Shown here: in pieces, positions 63,835 to 64,000 of the stretch
Layout of the letters: every line of letters starts with the position of its first letter
How positions within the stretch are numbered: the stretch's first letter is position 1
Source of the DNA: Euptelea pleiosperma
Lineage: Eukaryota > Streptophyta > Magnoliopsida > Ranunculales > Eupteleaceae
Assembly (NCBI GenBank): GCA_035048495.1
Contig: CM068540.1
Coordinates: 16,476,829-16,540,828, forward strand
Direction: 5' to 3'
DNA length: 64,000 bases
Translations under genes and position numbers: made by a program
Notes under the pieces: generated by a model
Told to the model about the DNA's origin: nothing
What the model saw: only the letters and a program-made list of their open reading frames with translations
Database searches by the model: none

Positions 63835-64000
63835 TGTTGTCACATGCGTATTTTTATGTATTTCATGTAAAATGGTAGTTTTGTAGATACCTCTCTTTAT
63901 GAGGGTATTCTTGTCTAGGTAAGAATGGTCTCCATATAAATAATATTTTTGAGAGTCATGTGACATAAGCATGACATCTCTTCTCTCTTCTCTCTCTTCT
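63835..64000 (+). repeat. Start of a short LTR related to Copia-4
   Basis: TGTTGTCACATGCGTATTTT... shares GTAAAATGGTAGTTTTGTAG, CTCCATATAAATAAT and GAGTCATGTGACATAAGCAT with the Copia-4 LTRs, in plus orientation. The window ends inside it. Confidence 0.7.

Overview
The window is nuclear DNA of a flowering plant with a repeat-rich genome. Two things show this: spliced exons of a plant-type cytosolic NAD kinase (NADK1), and a dense load of plant-style transposons (Ty1-copia, LINE, CACTA, hAT- and Mutator-like MITEs, a TRIM and SINE-like units). The species cannot be named from the sequence. There is no tRNA or rRNA gene, no CRISPR array and no prokaryotic operon.

The only convincing host gene is NADK1 on the minus strand. 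Eight coding exons, all phase-compatible and stop-free, run from 46,894 down to the stop codon at 19,449. They encode about the last 425 residues, including GGDG, LNE and GSTAY motifs. The N-terminal exon or exons are not in the window and should lie beyond position 64,000. Introns of 2.3 to 7.7 kb, and a most 5' visible intron of more than 17 kb, are filled with mobile elements. One intron (19,761-22,061) appears to use a GC donor.

Layout. 1-1.3 kb: nothing assigned. 1.5-6.2 kb: a higher-order array of related units that each begin near GGCCCGTGCC, including a near-perfect 285-bp tandem duplication. 6.2-6.9 kb: two fold-back MITEs. 7.0-9.06 kb: a 12-copy satellite of about 176 bp, followed by the 3' end of a CACTA transposon (terminus exactly at 9,824). 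9.85-10.6 kb: a fold-back element. 10.8-16.0 kb: remnants of copia-type elements with long LTRs that carry arrays of palindromes upstream of a TATA box. 16.0-19.4 kb: the 3' flank of NADK1, with a Mutator-like MITE. 19.4-46.9 kb: NADK1 exons and their TE-filled introns. These introns hold a SINE cluster, hAT-like MITEs, a 319-bp TRIM, a LINE split by a copia element that is itself interrupted, a second LINE RNase H fragment, copia fragments, and a 34-bp-period minisatellite. 47.6-63.2 kb: a nest of three copia elements in the 5'-most visible intron. The outer element (minus strand, duplication ACTAC) contains a second (plus strand, duplication AGATG), which contains a third (plus strand, duplication TGGCC). 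A further filler sequence interrupts the reverse transcriptase of the third. 63.8-64.0 kb: the start of another short LTR.

All retroelement reading frames are broken by stops, frameshifts or deletions, so none looks autonomous. I found no candidate new defence or biosynthetic system. The most original observations are the palindrome arrays in the U3 of several LTRs, a 156-bp duplication that copies a retrotransposon insertion junction, TG...CT LTR ends in three copia families, tiny poly-A insertions flanked by direct repeats of about 12-18 bp, and the satellite joined to a CACTA end. All coordinates and alignments were made by eye.
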